The notes under the pieces were generated by a model. The model searched no databases. It saw nothing but the letters and a program-made list of their open reading frames with translations, and was not told the DNA's origin. DNA of 64,000 bases from Deltaproteobacteria bacterium (lineage in GTDB: Bacteria; Desulfobacterota; Desulfuromonadia; Desulfuromonadales; JAAYDE01): NCBI GenBank assembly GCA_016934985.1, contig JAFGRU010000047.1, positions 1 to 64,000 of the forward strand, read 5' to 3'. Positions 31,770 through 39,000 of this stretch are shown in pieces. The position numbers were made by a program, and so were the translations under genes. Position 1 is the stretch's first letter, and each line of letters starts with the position of its first letter.

Positions 31770-31958
31770 ATGGCTAAATGTGCTAATTGTGGAAAAGAAC
31801 AGGATGTTGCTCATATTCATATCTGTGCATTGAAAAAAAGAGGCTATGTTGGCGCCGGCCAGATTAAAGTTTACACCGCCGAGCAAAAATTCGAATGTGG
31901 TAAATGCGGTGCAAAAGTTGCCCGGGCTGAATACGTCTGTGATCCCAAGCCTCTGTGA
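31770..31958 (+). CDS. Small zinc-ribbon-like protein, function unknown
   Basis: 62 aa. Cysteines occur as CANC (4-7), a single Cys near 20 in HIHICALKK, CGKC (43-46) and one near 57 (YVCDPKP). The CxxC pairs suggest a structural zinc or iron site, and there is no signal peptide. A strong AAGGAGG site precedes ATG 31770 and a consensus-like promoter lies upstream, so it is probably well expressed. The size recalled ribosomal proteins at first, but the L28 pattern is absent. I do not recognise the family. Confidence 0.8.
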   Translation: MAKCANCGKEQDVAHIHICALKKRGYVGAGQIKVYTAEQKFECGKCGAKVARAEYVCDPKPL

Positions 31959-32038
31959 AAAAGGAAACCTACCACTTTAATCGCATAAAATTCCAGCTAT
32001 TGTTTGCTAGTAATCCCCTTTTCTAAAATCAGTTTGCG

Positions 32039-32063
32039 TGAGGGGGCCAATCAGGCCCCCTCA
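32039..32063. terminator. Hairpin between convergent genes
   Basis: TGAGGGGGCC pairs with GGCCCCCTCA (10 bp perfect, loop AATCA). It lies between the convergent CxxC gene and HD-domain gene. There is no good T run on either side, so its terminator role is inferred from position. Confidence 0.5.
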
Positions 32064-32127
32064 GCCAGCATTCTCTTTTGCTGTTCACTCCAGAATATCA
32101 CCAAAATCATACGATTTTTCCCGCTGT

Positions 32128-32694
32128 TCACAAACCAAGATCGTCGGAAATCCCCTGCATAGCCGTCAGGCAGAGTTCGGCAAAACCCCCAAGCTCCAGG
32201 CCGCATTTTTCACATTCCCGAATAATATCCCTGTTGGCCCCGGCAGCGAAGGCCTTTTCTTTAAAACGTTTTTTGACCGACTTGGCCTTGACGCTGGCAA
32301 GTTTTTTGTCCGGGTAGACCAGGGCTGTGGCAATGATCAGTCCTGTAATGGTTTCGCCGGCAGCCAGTGCGTGTTGAAAAACAGTAGAGCGTTTTTCCGG
32401 ATGGGCGTGTTCATTATGAAGCCGGATGGCTTCAATGATTTCGTCATTGAGCCCCTTCCCCTTTAATATTTTGACAGTTTCGTGGGTGTGAATCGAAAGA
32501 TCGTCTGCCGTCGCTTCGGCGTCAAGGTCGTGAAGAAGCCCGGCCAACCCCCATTTTTCAGGATTTTCGCCCAGTTTTTCAGCAAGGGCTTTCATGACTG
32601 CTTCGGTGGCGAGGCAGTGTTTGATCATATTGGGATTCTTGAGGTGTTCATTAACCAGCGAAAGAGCGTCATCTCTGGCCATTCCGTAAGACAT
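32128..32694 (-). CDS. HD-domain (HDIG-type) phosphohydrolase
   Basis: 188 aa from ATG 32694 with AGGAGGGAAAAG upstream. The metal site is visible as HCLATEAVM (first His), GLLHDLD (HD pair) and LHNEHAHPEKRS. The C-terminal third (KSVKKRFKEKAFAAGANRDII, ELGGFAELCLTAMQ) is typical of stand-alone HD hydrolases of the COG2316 type, which act on phosphorylated substrates that are not well defined. Soluble. No partner gene is evident. Confidence 0.82.
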   Translation of the reverse strand: MSYGMARDDALSLVNEHLKNPNMIKHCLATEAVMKALAEKLGENPEKWGLAGLLHDLDAEATADDLSIHTHETVKILKGKGLNDEIIEAIRLHNEHAHPEKRSTVFQHALAAGETITGLIIATALVYPDKKLASVKAKSVKKRFKEKAFAAGANRDIIRECEKCGLELGGFAELCLTAMQGISDDLGL

Positions 32695-33131
32695 CTTTTC
32701 CCTCCTGAAGCTTTCAACATCAGACAATATGTTTGTTAATTTCTAATTCCTTCATATTACATGGCGAAACTTGGCCGGTAAAGTCAAAATACTTGAGGAT
32801 TGATGCCGTTTAATAAGCGATGCTGCTCAGGTATGAATTATCCGTTTCATTAATTTTTAGGAAACCTCTTGTCAATCGTTTCGAGTTAAATAGACTTGAT
32901 TTCACTTTGAAGCGGTTGCGTATTCGGCAGGAAAAGGATAAGGAAAAGTGTTTTGGAAGATATCATTAGACGTATTATACGTGCTGCTGCTCAGTCGGAG
33001 TGCGGGGCTTCAGTAAAAGGACTGTGAAATGGTAGAAAGAAAAGAAGAGCGCTTCAGAAAAAAAAGGTGAGGTTCGGAAAAAGCTATCCTGTTGTTGTAA
33101 CCTTTTGCTTTGTTGGACGTTATGAAAGTGT
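32695..33131. other. Intergenic region upstream of the ECF sigma operon
   Basis: 437 bases between divergent genes; both promoters must be here. GGAAAC (32860-32865) followed 16 bases later by CGAGTT could be an ECF-type promoter, while TTGTCA and TAGACT in the same stretch could be sigma-70-type; these readings compete. At 33029-33070 a 13-codon frame starts after AAAGGA and stops just past an A8 run; the frame shifted at that run reads VRFGKSYPVVV, resembling the start of a PilZ domain. No intact gene is seen. Confidence 0.5.
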
Positions 33132-33617
33132 ATGGATAATTACCGGCAGTTCTACGAAAAACACAATGCCAGGCTTTTTTACTATTTGCTGCGCATGACC
33201 GGTGATTACCACCTGGCCGGCGATATTATGCAGGAAAGCTTTCTGCGCTTTTTCGAGCATTATCGGCATATTGAGGAGAAAACATCACTTCTATATACCA
33301 TTGCTCGCAACCTGGTATTTGATGAATCGCGGCGCAAGAAACCAGATAAAACAGGGGTAATACCGGAGAATCAATCCGAAGATTGCCTCGTTGAGAGTGA
33401 GCATCAGGTTCTGATCCGGGAGGAATACCGCCAAATGCTTGGGGCTTTGCAGCAATTGAGTTCCGACGACAGGGAAGTCCTGGCCCTGGTAGCAGGGGGT
33501 GATTGCAGCTACCGGGAAATCGGCCGCATCCTCGACATCAGTGAATCCCACGTCAAAGTGAAGGTGCACCGTGCCAGGTTAAAACTTAAAACGATTCTCA
33601 ACGCGGGAGGAGACTGA
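33132..33617 (+). CDS. ECF-type RNA polymerase sigma factor
   Basis: 161 aa. Region 2 at about 5-70 (FYEKHNARLFYYLLRMTGD, AGDIMQESFLRFFEHY) and region 4 at about 100-155 (LGALQQLSSDDREVLALVAG, YREIGRILDISESHVKVKVH). Region 1 and most of region 3 are absent, as expected for extracytoplasmic-function sigmas. Its stop overlaps the start of the next gene by one base (TGATG), so the putative anti-sigma factor is translationally coupled. Stimulus unknown. Confidence 0.93.
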   Translation: MDNYRQFYEKHNARLFYYLLRMTGDYHLAGDIMQESFLRFFEHYRHIEEKTSLLYTIARNLVFDESRRKKPDKTGVIPENQSEDCLVESEHQVLIREEYRQMLGALQQLSSDDREVLALVAGGDCSYREIGRILDISESHVKVKVHRARLKLKTILNAGGD

Positions 33618-34216
33618 TGGACTATTGGATCAGCCTTTTCATTGATGATGAAATGGATCTTGACGAAAAAATTGACTTTGTCGAAAAGATTCACGCCGAT
33701 GGGGTTTTTAAGGAAGAGTCTTTGACACTTCTGCGCCAGGAAAAGAAGTTGCGCTCGCCAGTGGCCGACAAGGTTCCGGCTTTTGAGGAAAGCTTGGCCG
33801 GTTCTCTGTCCGGGAAGAGCCCACCAAGTGAAAGGCGTTCACTTTTTGCTTTTGGGCCATGGTTTCGACCCTTGGCAGGTTGGGCTGCGGCTGCGGCTAT
33901 TCTAGCCCTCTTCGTGTTTGCCAATATGTCTTCTGAGCCTTCGGCGGGTCTTACACGAAATCGTTTCATTATTTACGAGCCGGAGATGGCACAGGTGGAG
34001 ATCTCCGGCACTTTCACATCATGGCAGCGAATTCCCATGCGGCCGGTGGGCGTTTCCGGTTACTGGGAGGCCAGACTTGCTCTTCCTGCCGGGGAGCATC
34101 GCTATTTCTATGTTCTGGATGGCCGTCGGCAGGTTGCGGATCCGACCGTTCAAACCCGGGAAAAAGATGATTTCGGTGGAGAAAATACCGTGCTGAATGT
34201 GGAGCACTCCATATGA
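33617..34216 (+). CDS. Putative membrane anti-sigma factor with E-set (CBM48-like) domain
   Basis: 199 aa. N-terminal acidic cytoplasmic part (1-78: DYWISLFIDDEMDLDEKIDFVEKI), one membrane helix at about 80-102 (LAGWAAAAAILALFVFANM) and an outside domain at about 115-196. That domain shows VEISGTFTSWQRIPM...GYWEARLALPAGEHRYFYVLDG, the early-set/glycogen-binding pattern seen in AMPK-beta and isoamylase proteins. Position after an ECF sigma gene and topology suggest an anti-sigma factor whose sensor is the E-set domain. No standard zinc anti-sigma motif (HxxxCxxC) is present. The role is inferred. Confidence 0.8.
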   Translation: MDYWISLFIDDEMDLDEKIDFVEKIHADGVFKEESLTLLRQEKKLRSPVADKVPAFEESLAGSLSGKSPPSERRSLFAFGPWFRPLAGWAAAAAILALFVFANMSSEPSAGLTRNRFIIYEPEMAQVEISGTFTSWQRIPMRPVGVSGYWEARLALPAGEHRYFYVLDGRRQVADPTVQTREKDDFGGENTVLNVEHSI

Positions 34217-34533
34217 GGCGGTGGTTTTATTTTTTGCTGTTTTTCGTTCTTGTCGGCTGTGCCAGCCATTACCACGAGATAAGTGGTGAAAATCTGTACC
34301 TTTATCTAAAACTGGAGGATGTCTCCCGAGTGGGTTTTGCATCGTCACTGGACGGTTTTAAAGTTCATGAGGCAAAACAAGCCGATCTGAAAACCTGGGA
34401 AATTTCGGTGCCCGCGGTGCAGGGGTTTGGCTATTTTTATTTTGTCGACGGAAAGATTTACATCCCGGATTGCCGGATGCGGGAATACGATGATTTTGGA
34501 ATGCAAAACTGCCTATATGAGCCGGGACTGTAA
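34213..34533 (+). CDS. Small lipoprotein with E-set-like domain
   Basis: 106 aa. Lipobox LVGC with lipidated Cys16. The mature part (about 25-100) looks like a second, smaller copy of the outside domain of the previous protein: VGFASSLDGF...TWEISVPAVQGFGYFYFVDGK...REYDDFGMQN compared with VEISGTFTSW...YWEARLALPAGEHRYFYVLDG...REKDDFGGEN. Two further Cys (about 86 and 99) may form a disulphide. The start overlaps the upstream stop (ATGA). Likely an envelope partner of the sigma/anti-sigma pair. Confidence 0.78.
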   Translation: MRRWFYFLLFFVLVGCASHYHEISGENLYLYLKLEDVSRVGFASSLDGFKVHEAKQADLKTWEISVPAVQGFGYFYFVDGKIYIPDCRMREYDDFGMQNCLYEPGL

Positions 34534-34620
34534 CCTTTTGGTCGCCTGCCCGTTTATAGTTGAAAAGAAACAAATTGGCAGTCCCCCTTGTTGGGGACAA
34601 AATATGACTGGGAGGACATT

Positions 34621-35481
34621 ATGAAAACGTTAACAGCTGTTCTGATGATGCTATTACTTGGAGCATCCGGGGTTTTAGCCGATGAGGTCGATGAGGGGCT
34701 TTCCTCCCGGGCATCTTTGGAGTTGAAAAACAACACCCGGGAAATGATCAGGCTGGGCATTTCAAAGGACGACGCTATTGAAATGGTTCAACTTATGGAG
34801 AGAAGTCGGTTCCAGAACCAAGAGATGATTGAGGCCCAGAACGTCGTTATGGAGGCCAGGGGCCAAGGCTTGCCGGAGGGGCCGGTCATGAGCAAAGCCA
34901 GGGAGGGAATTGCCAAGCAGGTCGGGGACAAGGCCGTAGTTCAGGCTATGGAGCAGGTGCGTTCCCGTTATGCCTTTGCTTATGCGCAGGCCAGCAAGAT
35001 GTCTCTTAGCAGGAATCAAGCGAACCGTCTTGGCGATATCATCGCCCAGGGTCTGGCCGCGGGAATGACGGAAAAAGACATGGACGCTGTCAGAGATCAA
35101 TTGCAGCTCAGGACCAGACTGATGACCAGAAATCAGGCTGAAGAGCTGGCTTTGGAGACTTGCAATACGGTCCGAACCATGGCCCGTGTCGGGGTTCGTT
35201 CCGCCAATGCTGCGGATCTCGTTTCGGAAGCGTTGCAAAATAATTATCAGGCCAGGGAAATGAAGACGTTGCGCCATTCGTTCATGCATCGCTCCAGTAA
35301 CGAGAATCCTGATAAGCTTGCAGCGGGTTATGCCCGGGGAATTCGTGCCGGTATGAGTGCTGATGGCCTGGCCGAGGCCGGAAGAGGTCAGAGTGCTGCC
35401 GACGGTAAGGGTGCAAGCGGGGGCTCAGCTGGCGGCGGAAATGGTGGTTCAGGTGGCGGCGCGGGCAATGGTGGAAAATAA
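34621..35481 (+). CDS. Exported helical protein with Gly-rich tail, function unknown
   Basis: 286 aa from ATG 34621, with GGGAGGACATT upstream. Signal peptide at 1-21 (MKTLTAVLMMLLLGASGVLA). The body is charged and helical, with loosely repeated units of the form ISKDDAIEMVQLM, MSLSRNQANRLGDIIAQGLAAGM, MTRNQAEELALE, SADGLAEAG, suggesting tandem helical hairpins. The last 30 residues are almost all Gly, Ser, Ala and Asn. It lies 88 bases after the lipoprotein and before a strong terminator, so it ends the sigma operon. It could be the main secreted product of the regulon. Confidence 0.8.
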   Translation: MKTLTAVLMMLLLGASGVLADEVDEGLSSRASLELKNNTREMIRLGISKDDAIEMVQLMERSRFQNQEMIEAQNVVMEARGQGLPEGPVMSKAREGIAKQVGDKAVVQAMEQVRSRYAFAYAQASKMSLSRNQANRLGDIIAQGLAAGMTEKDMDAVRDQLQLRTRLMTRNQAEELALETCNTVRTMARVGVRSANAADLVSEALQNNYQAREMKTLRHSFMHRSSNENPDKLAAGYARGIRAGMSADGLAEAGRGQSAADGKGASGGSAGGGNGGSGGGAGNGGK

Positions 35482-35509
35482 TATTTCGTGTGTATCCGGA
35501 AAAAGATCA

Positions 35510-35536
35510 GCCCGGCTCTGAGCCGGGCTTTTTTTT
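35510..35536 (+). terminator. Rho-independent terminator of the sigma operon
   Basis: GCCCGGCT pairs with AGCCGGGC around CTG, followed by eight T residues. Lies 29 bases past the last gene. Confidence 0.92.
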
Positions 35537-35639
35537 GACAGTTTGGCTGCTTTCAACCCCGAAATTGAGGGCTGTTAAAAGCAAAAGTCCTGACCGGTGT
35601 TTGGTTTGTTTAATTGTAATTGTTCAGCTTGTCGGCACA

Positions 35640-35735
35640 ATGCCTGGCAACGCCCATTCCAAGGGTCGCGTGAATCCATCCATGGGGCTTAGCTGCCGCC
35701 ATCCGGGCGGCTGATGCCCATTCCATGGGCAGCTA
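35640..35735. repeat. Cluster of short inverted repeats
   Basis: Contains GCCGCC-atcc-GGGCGGC and TGCCCATTCCATGGGCA, plus related words GCCCATTCCAAGGGTCGC and ATCCATGGGGCT. Several small stems of similar make-up sit side by side between the sigma-operon terminator and the FMN reductase stop. Nature unknown; they may help terminate minus-strand transcripts or be a worn repeat. Confidence 0.4.
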
Positions 35736-35742
35736 TCCCAAA

Positions 35743-36327
35743 TTATGCATTTTCGCCAGCGAGCCATTTTTCAGCCAGGGCGGCAGTTTTTTCAAAGACG
35801 TCAGGTCGTTTGTCCACATCTCCAGGTTGGTAAACGTCAACCACCCGGATGGGGTGAGTGGTGGCAAACCCGGTCCAGTGAAAAAGGTCCTGGTACCGTG
35901 GCAGAATGTCGGCGAACCAGTCGGGGTCGCGATGTCCCTGGGTGAGTATGAATACCAGTTTTTTGCGTTCTGTAAGGCGGCTGGGCTGGGCCTTGGCGAT
36001 ATAGTCCGGCACAAGAAAGGAGTAGGTCCGGTCAATAAAGGCTTTAAGCTGAGCCGAGACATCGCCGTAATAGACCGGAGAGGCCATAACAACTATATCT
36101 GCATGGAATGTTGCTTCCAGAGCGGGTGCGAGGCCGTCGTTGAGAACACAGGATTCATATTTTGTCTTGCAGAGGTTGCAGGCCTGGCAGCCTTTAATAT
36201 TCAACCCGTTTAGAAAAAAGCTTTCCGTTTGAGCCCCGAACTTTTCAGCATGGTGCAAAAAATGGCGTGCTACGGTTGCGCTGTTGCCATTTTCACGGGG
36301 GCTGCCCAAAAGACAGACCACTTTCAT
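35743..36327 (-). CDS. NADPH-dependent FMN reductase / iron-sulfur flavoprotein family
   Basis: 194 aa from ATG 36327, preceded by AAGGAGG; the longer frame to 36417 overlaps the next gene and is rejected. Flavodoxin-like fold: GSPRENGNSATVARHF binds FMN phosphate, and MASPVYYGDVSAQLKAFIDR is the usual second FMN loop. The cysteine run GCQACNLCKTKYESC suggests an iron-sulfur cluster or redox-active thiols, as in Isf-type proteins. Probably a cytoplasmic electron-transfer enzyme; substrate unknown. Confidence 0.87.
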   Translation of the reverse strand: MKVVCLLGSPRENGNSATVARHFLHHAEKFGAQTESFFLNGLNIKGCQACNLCKTKYESCVLNDGLAPALEATFHADIVVMASPVYYGDVSAQLKAFIDRTYSFLVPDYIAKAQPSRLTERKKLVFILTQGHRDPDWFADILPRYQDLFHWTGFATTHPIRVVDVYQPGDVDKRPDVFEKTAALAEKWLAGENA

Positions 36328-36383
36328 GGAACCTCCTTCCGGTGTCGGATTGAAAAAAATTAACCCAACTTGATTCAGAATCC

Positions 36384-37484
36384 TCAGGGAGAAAAGGCTG
36401 TCGGAACCGGCTTCCACTTTTCTCTTTGAGCATAAATTTGCTTAAGTACCTGGTGGCGCTTTTCGTAGGGCTGAGAGGAAATGAAGGCGGCTCTGTCGTA
36501 AAAAGACTTCAGGTTGCCATCGGATTGTTGAATCATCAGGCGAAATATCGGCACAATGTCATTGTAAGTGGCTACCAGTGCAAGATGGGCATTATTAAGT
36601 CTTTTGGCCATCCAGGCATCGTATCGAGCATCTCCATCCCACTGTTTTTTCAATTCACTGTAATCAGTTTGCAATTGCTGGAATATCTCCACTTTTTGCC
36701 TGCGCATCACTTCGGGGCTTGTTTTTTGGTTATAAAGAGATTTCAGTTTGTCACGGGCTCTCAGGATCAGGGCATTGAATTTCCTGCTTCGCTGTCGCGA
36801 AATAAGGTACTCTTCGTACGCCTCCACGTCGCCGGTTCTGGCAAACCAGCGCCTGATACCCTCCTCGGCCACACTGGTGGCGAAGGCCTCGTTGAAAGCG
36901 GTATCGTTTTTGACATAAAGTTTCTGGTGGGCCAGTTCGTGGAAAAGGACATTGACATAGTCTGATTCCCGGCGGTAAATCATGGTGCTGAGAATCGGAT
37001 CTTCAAACCAGCCGAGAGTGGAATAGGCCGCTGCACCGACAATACAGGTGTCCAAACCCCGCTCTTGCAGATCCGAGGCAAAATTCTTCGCATCTCGAGG
37101 ATTGAAAAAACCTTTGTAGCTGACACATCCGGCAACAGGAAAACACCATTCTTCTGGTACAACTGAAAATTCTTCGGTGGCAATGACATTCCAGGTTACA
37201 CATTTCCGGCCGATATCTGCGTACCGAAAGTAGCTTCCATTAGCTGGGAGAAGAAGCTCCAGGACGGCAAATTCGCGGGCTTGGCGGATATTTATCAAGG
37301 TCTTTTTCAGGTGTGGCGGCGTAGCTTCCCTTGAAATAACCTCATCAATAGGTTCTGCTTTGTTTAAAATTTCGAAATGACCTTTGATGGCATCACAGAA
37401 GTAGCTGATGGAACTGCAACTGGCAAAAAGAAAAAGCAATGCCGGGAAAATCAACCATTTCAACCAGGGACACTTTAATTTCAT
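36384..37484 (-). CDS. Lipoprotein aminopeptidase-like metalloprotein (COG4324)
   Basis: 366 aa. Signal peptide with lipobox FASC (Cys23). Zinc-peptidase motif FHELAHQ followed by NEAFATSVAEEG about 15 residues on, giving the HExxH...E ligands; this pattern and the C-terminal block YNDIVPIFRLM are typical of the predicted-aminopeptidase family. The protein should sit in the periplasm on a membrane. The C-terminal end overlaps the upstream non-coding part of the FMN reductase gene. The true substrate is not established for this family. Confidence 0.85.
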   Translation of the reverse strand: MKLKCPWLKWLIFPALLFLFASCSSISYFCDAIKGHFEILNKAEPIDEVISREATPPHLKKTLINIRQAREFAVLELLLPANGSYFRYADIGRKCVTWNVIATEEFSVVPEEWCFPVAGCVSYKGFFNPRDAKNFASDLQERGLDTCIVGAAAYSTLGWFEDPILSTMIYRRESDYVNVLFHELAHQKLYVKNDTAFNEAFATSVAEEGIRRWFARTGDVEAYEEYLISRQRSRKFNALILRARDKLKSLYNQKTSPEVMRRQKVEIFQQLQTDYSELKKQWDGDARYDAWMAKRLNNAHLALVATYNDIVPIFRLMIQQSDGNLKSFYDRAAFISSQPYEKRHQVLKQIYAQREKWKPVPTAFSP

Positions 37485-37703
37485 AATGCACTTTTTTCAA
37501 AAGAAGCTGGGAAAACCTTAAGATGCGTTTCTCCTGCCTGATTATTGTATGTGTTTGTAAATTAAAAGAGCCTGTAGAAAATCTGGGGACCTGTCGGTTT
37601 TGGGGTCTTAACGAGAAGAAAGAGAATCGAGAGAAATTTTTTCCAAAAAGGCTCCAACTTTCCTGCCTGCTACCACTTTGTATCACGAAGGAAGTAATTT
37701 CAT

Positions 37704-38025
37704 TCACGGTTCTTGTTCCTCGTCGGCATCAATATCGAGGTAAAGTTTTTTGGCGCAATCCGGGCAGATGTTATGAGAGGATGTCGCCTGCCACTTCTTC
37801 AGGAAAAACCTGGGCCGGAGTTTCTCCCATGATAACCCATTTTGAAAGTTCATGGAAATTATCCGTCAGGTCCAAAACAGTGCCGAAGAAGAGCAGGCCA
37901 AAGCCCCAGAGCAACTGATTCCAACCCCCGATTTTAGAGAGTTCGGGGGTTTCCCACTTTAGGAGCATCAGGAAAAAAACCGCTCCGAGCATCAAAGCTC
38001 GAACGGCTTCAAGAATTATGTCCAT
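37704..38025 (-). pseudogene. Remnant of a membrane sensor gene with an internal deletion
   Basis: An 84-codon frame from ATG 38025 gives two membrane helices and GLLFFGTVLDLTDNFHELSK, the usual N-terminus of a membrane sensor family of this group, and then stops at TAA near 37771. In another frame immediately after, SHNICPDCAKKLYLDI runs to TGA at 37704-37706. That peptide matches the C-terminal tail of the intact protein at 57579 (SHGFCPECSKKLYPEF). The middle, several hundred residues, is missing. The two ends appear joined by a deletion with a frameshift. A real small membrane protein from the first frame cannot be excluded. Confidence 0.65.
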
Positions 38026-38055
38026 GAATTTTCCTCAAATTCAGATCAAAAAGAC

Positions 38056-38985
38056 TCAGCCGGCCACAATTCGTACCTGAAAACTTATGAGGTCAAACAC
38101 CAGGTGCATACCGAGATGACGGAAAAAGCGACTTGAACCGTAAATGATATTCCAGTTTGTCCGGTCGATGTCAAAATGGGCCTCGACAGCGATTTGGCCG
38201 TTCTGCAGCCGGTTCAGTGTGGCCGGGAACTGAAGATCGGCACCCACCCCCCGCAAATCAAGAACCCCGAAAACTTCAAAATTCGGTGTGGTAAATGTCG
38301 GGTTTTTTAAAGGAAAAGCGCTTTGGATGGTGAAAGTAGCTTTTGGAAACATTTTGACAAAGAAAAAATCATCGGATTTGAGGTGATTGATCAGTACCGG
38401 TTGCAGAGGGTCGCCTTCAAGGTTGATGTTTTTGATGGAGGACATATCGATGTCGAAAGTCCCGGAAATTTTTCCATCCAGCACCTTGAGGTCACCCTTC
38501 AGGAGTTGGACTGTGCCATGATGTTTCGAATTTGGATTCCGTCCCGCCCATTCGACAATGCTTTTTTCCAGGTCGACCTTATAGTTGCGGTCCTCCAAAT
38601 GAAGAACCTGCTCAGGTGCTTCCGGCAGGTCAGGGGCAGTTCCCTGGAAGGTTAAGCCGCATGAGCGACACCGTGAAATTCCCCCTTCGAGGGCATATAC
38701 CTGGCTGTATCCGGATAAAGCGAGCTTTTCAGCTGCGTTCAGGGCATCCATAGTATCAGCATCCGCACCATAAACCACAATGGCCTTCGATTTGTCGGCA
38801 ACCATGGCTTTGACCTCGTCCATAAAGGAAACCTTGAAAATGCAGGCGTTTTGCGCAGCCTGCAAATGGATTTTGTCAAAATGCTCTTTGGGAAGGGTGT
38901 CGATAAGAACAAGGTCTTTTCCTTCATCTATCCAATGTTGAAGCTTCTCGGGGGAAATCCGGGCAATATTTTCAAAGCGTTCCAT
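38056..38985 (-). CDS. Rhodanese-YceI fusion protein
   Basis: 309 aa. Residues about 8-110 form a rhodanese domain: LVLIDTLPKEHFDKIHLQAAQNACIF with the active Cys in CIFKVS, and KAIVVYGADAD. A CRSCG segment at about 105-110 joins to a YceI-like lipocalin-type domain (about 130-305: YKVDLEKSIVEWAGRN..., FDIDMSSIKNINLEG, HLKSDDFFFVKMFPKATF, FDIDRTNWNIIYGSS). YceI domains bind isoprenoid or lipid-like ligands, usually in the periplasm, but no signal peptide is seen, so this copy appears cytoplasmic. AGGAGG precedes ATG 38985. The joint function is unknown. Confidence 0.88.
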   Translation of the reverse strand: MERFENIARISPEKLQHWIDEGKDLVLIDTLPKEHFDKIHLQAAQNACIFKVSFMDEVKAMVADKSKAIVVYGADADTMDALNAAEKLALSGYSQVYALEGGISRCRSCGLTFQGTAPDLPEAPEQVLHLEDRNYKVDLEKSIVEWAGRNPNSKHHGTVQLLKGDLKVLDGKISGTFDIDMSSIKNINLEGDPLQPVLINHLKSDDFFFVKMFPKATFTIQSAFPLKNPTFTTPNFEVFGVLDLRGVGADLQFPATLNRLQNGQIAVEAHFDIDRTNWNIIYGSSRFFRHLGMHLVFDLISFQVRIVAG

Positions 38986-39000
38986 GCTAGGCCTCCTGAG

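Noticed and set aside
31770-31958. Ribosomal protein L28 (rpmB)
   Set aside because: Size and CxxC spacing suggested it at first, but the characteristic N-terminal and TKRRWxPN-like blocks of L28 are absent.
32860-32884. ECF-type autoregulatory promoter GGAAAC-16-CGAGTT
   Set aside because: Weak match overlapping an equally weak sigma-70-type pair, and about 250 bases from the sigma gene start; not strong enough to list as a feature.
37393-37707. 104-codon minus-strand frame
   Set aside because: Mostly a shadow of the aminopeptidase start and upstream DNA; no ribosome site or motif.
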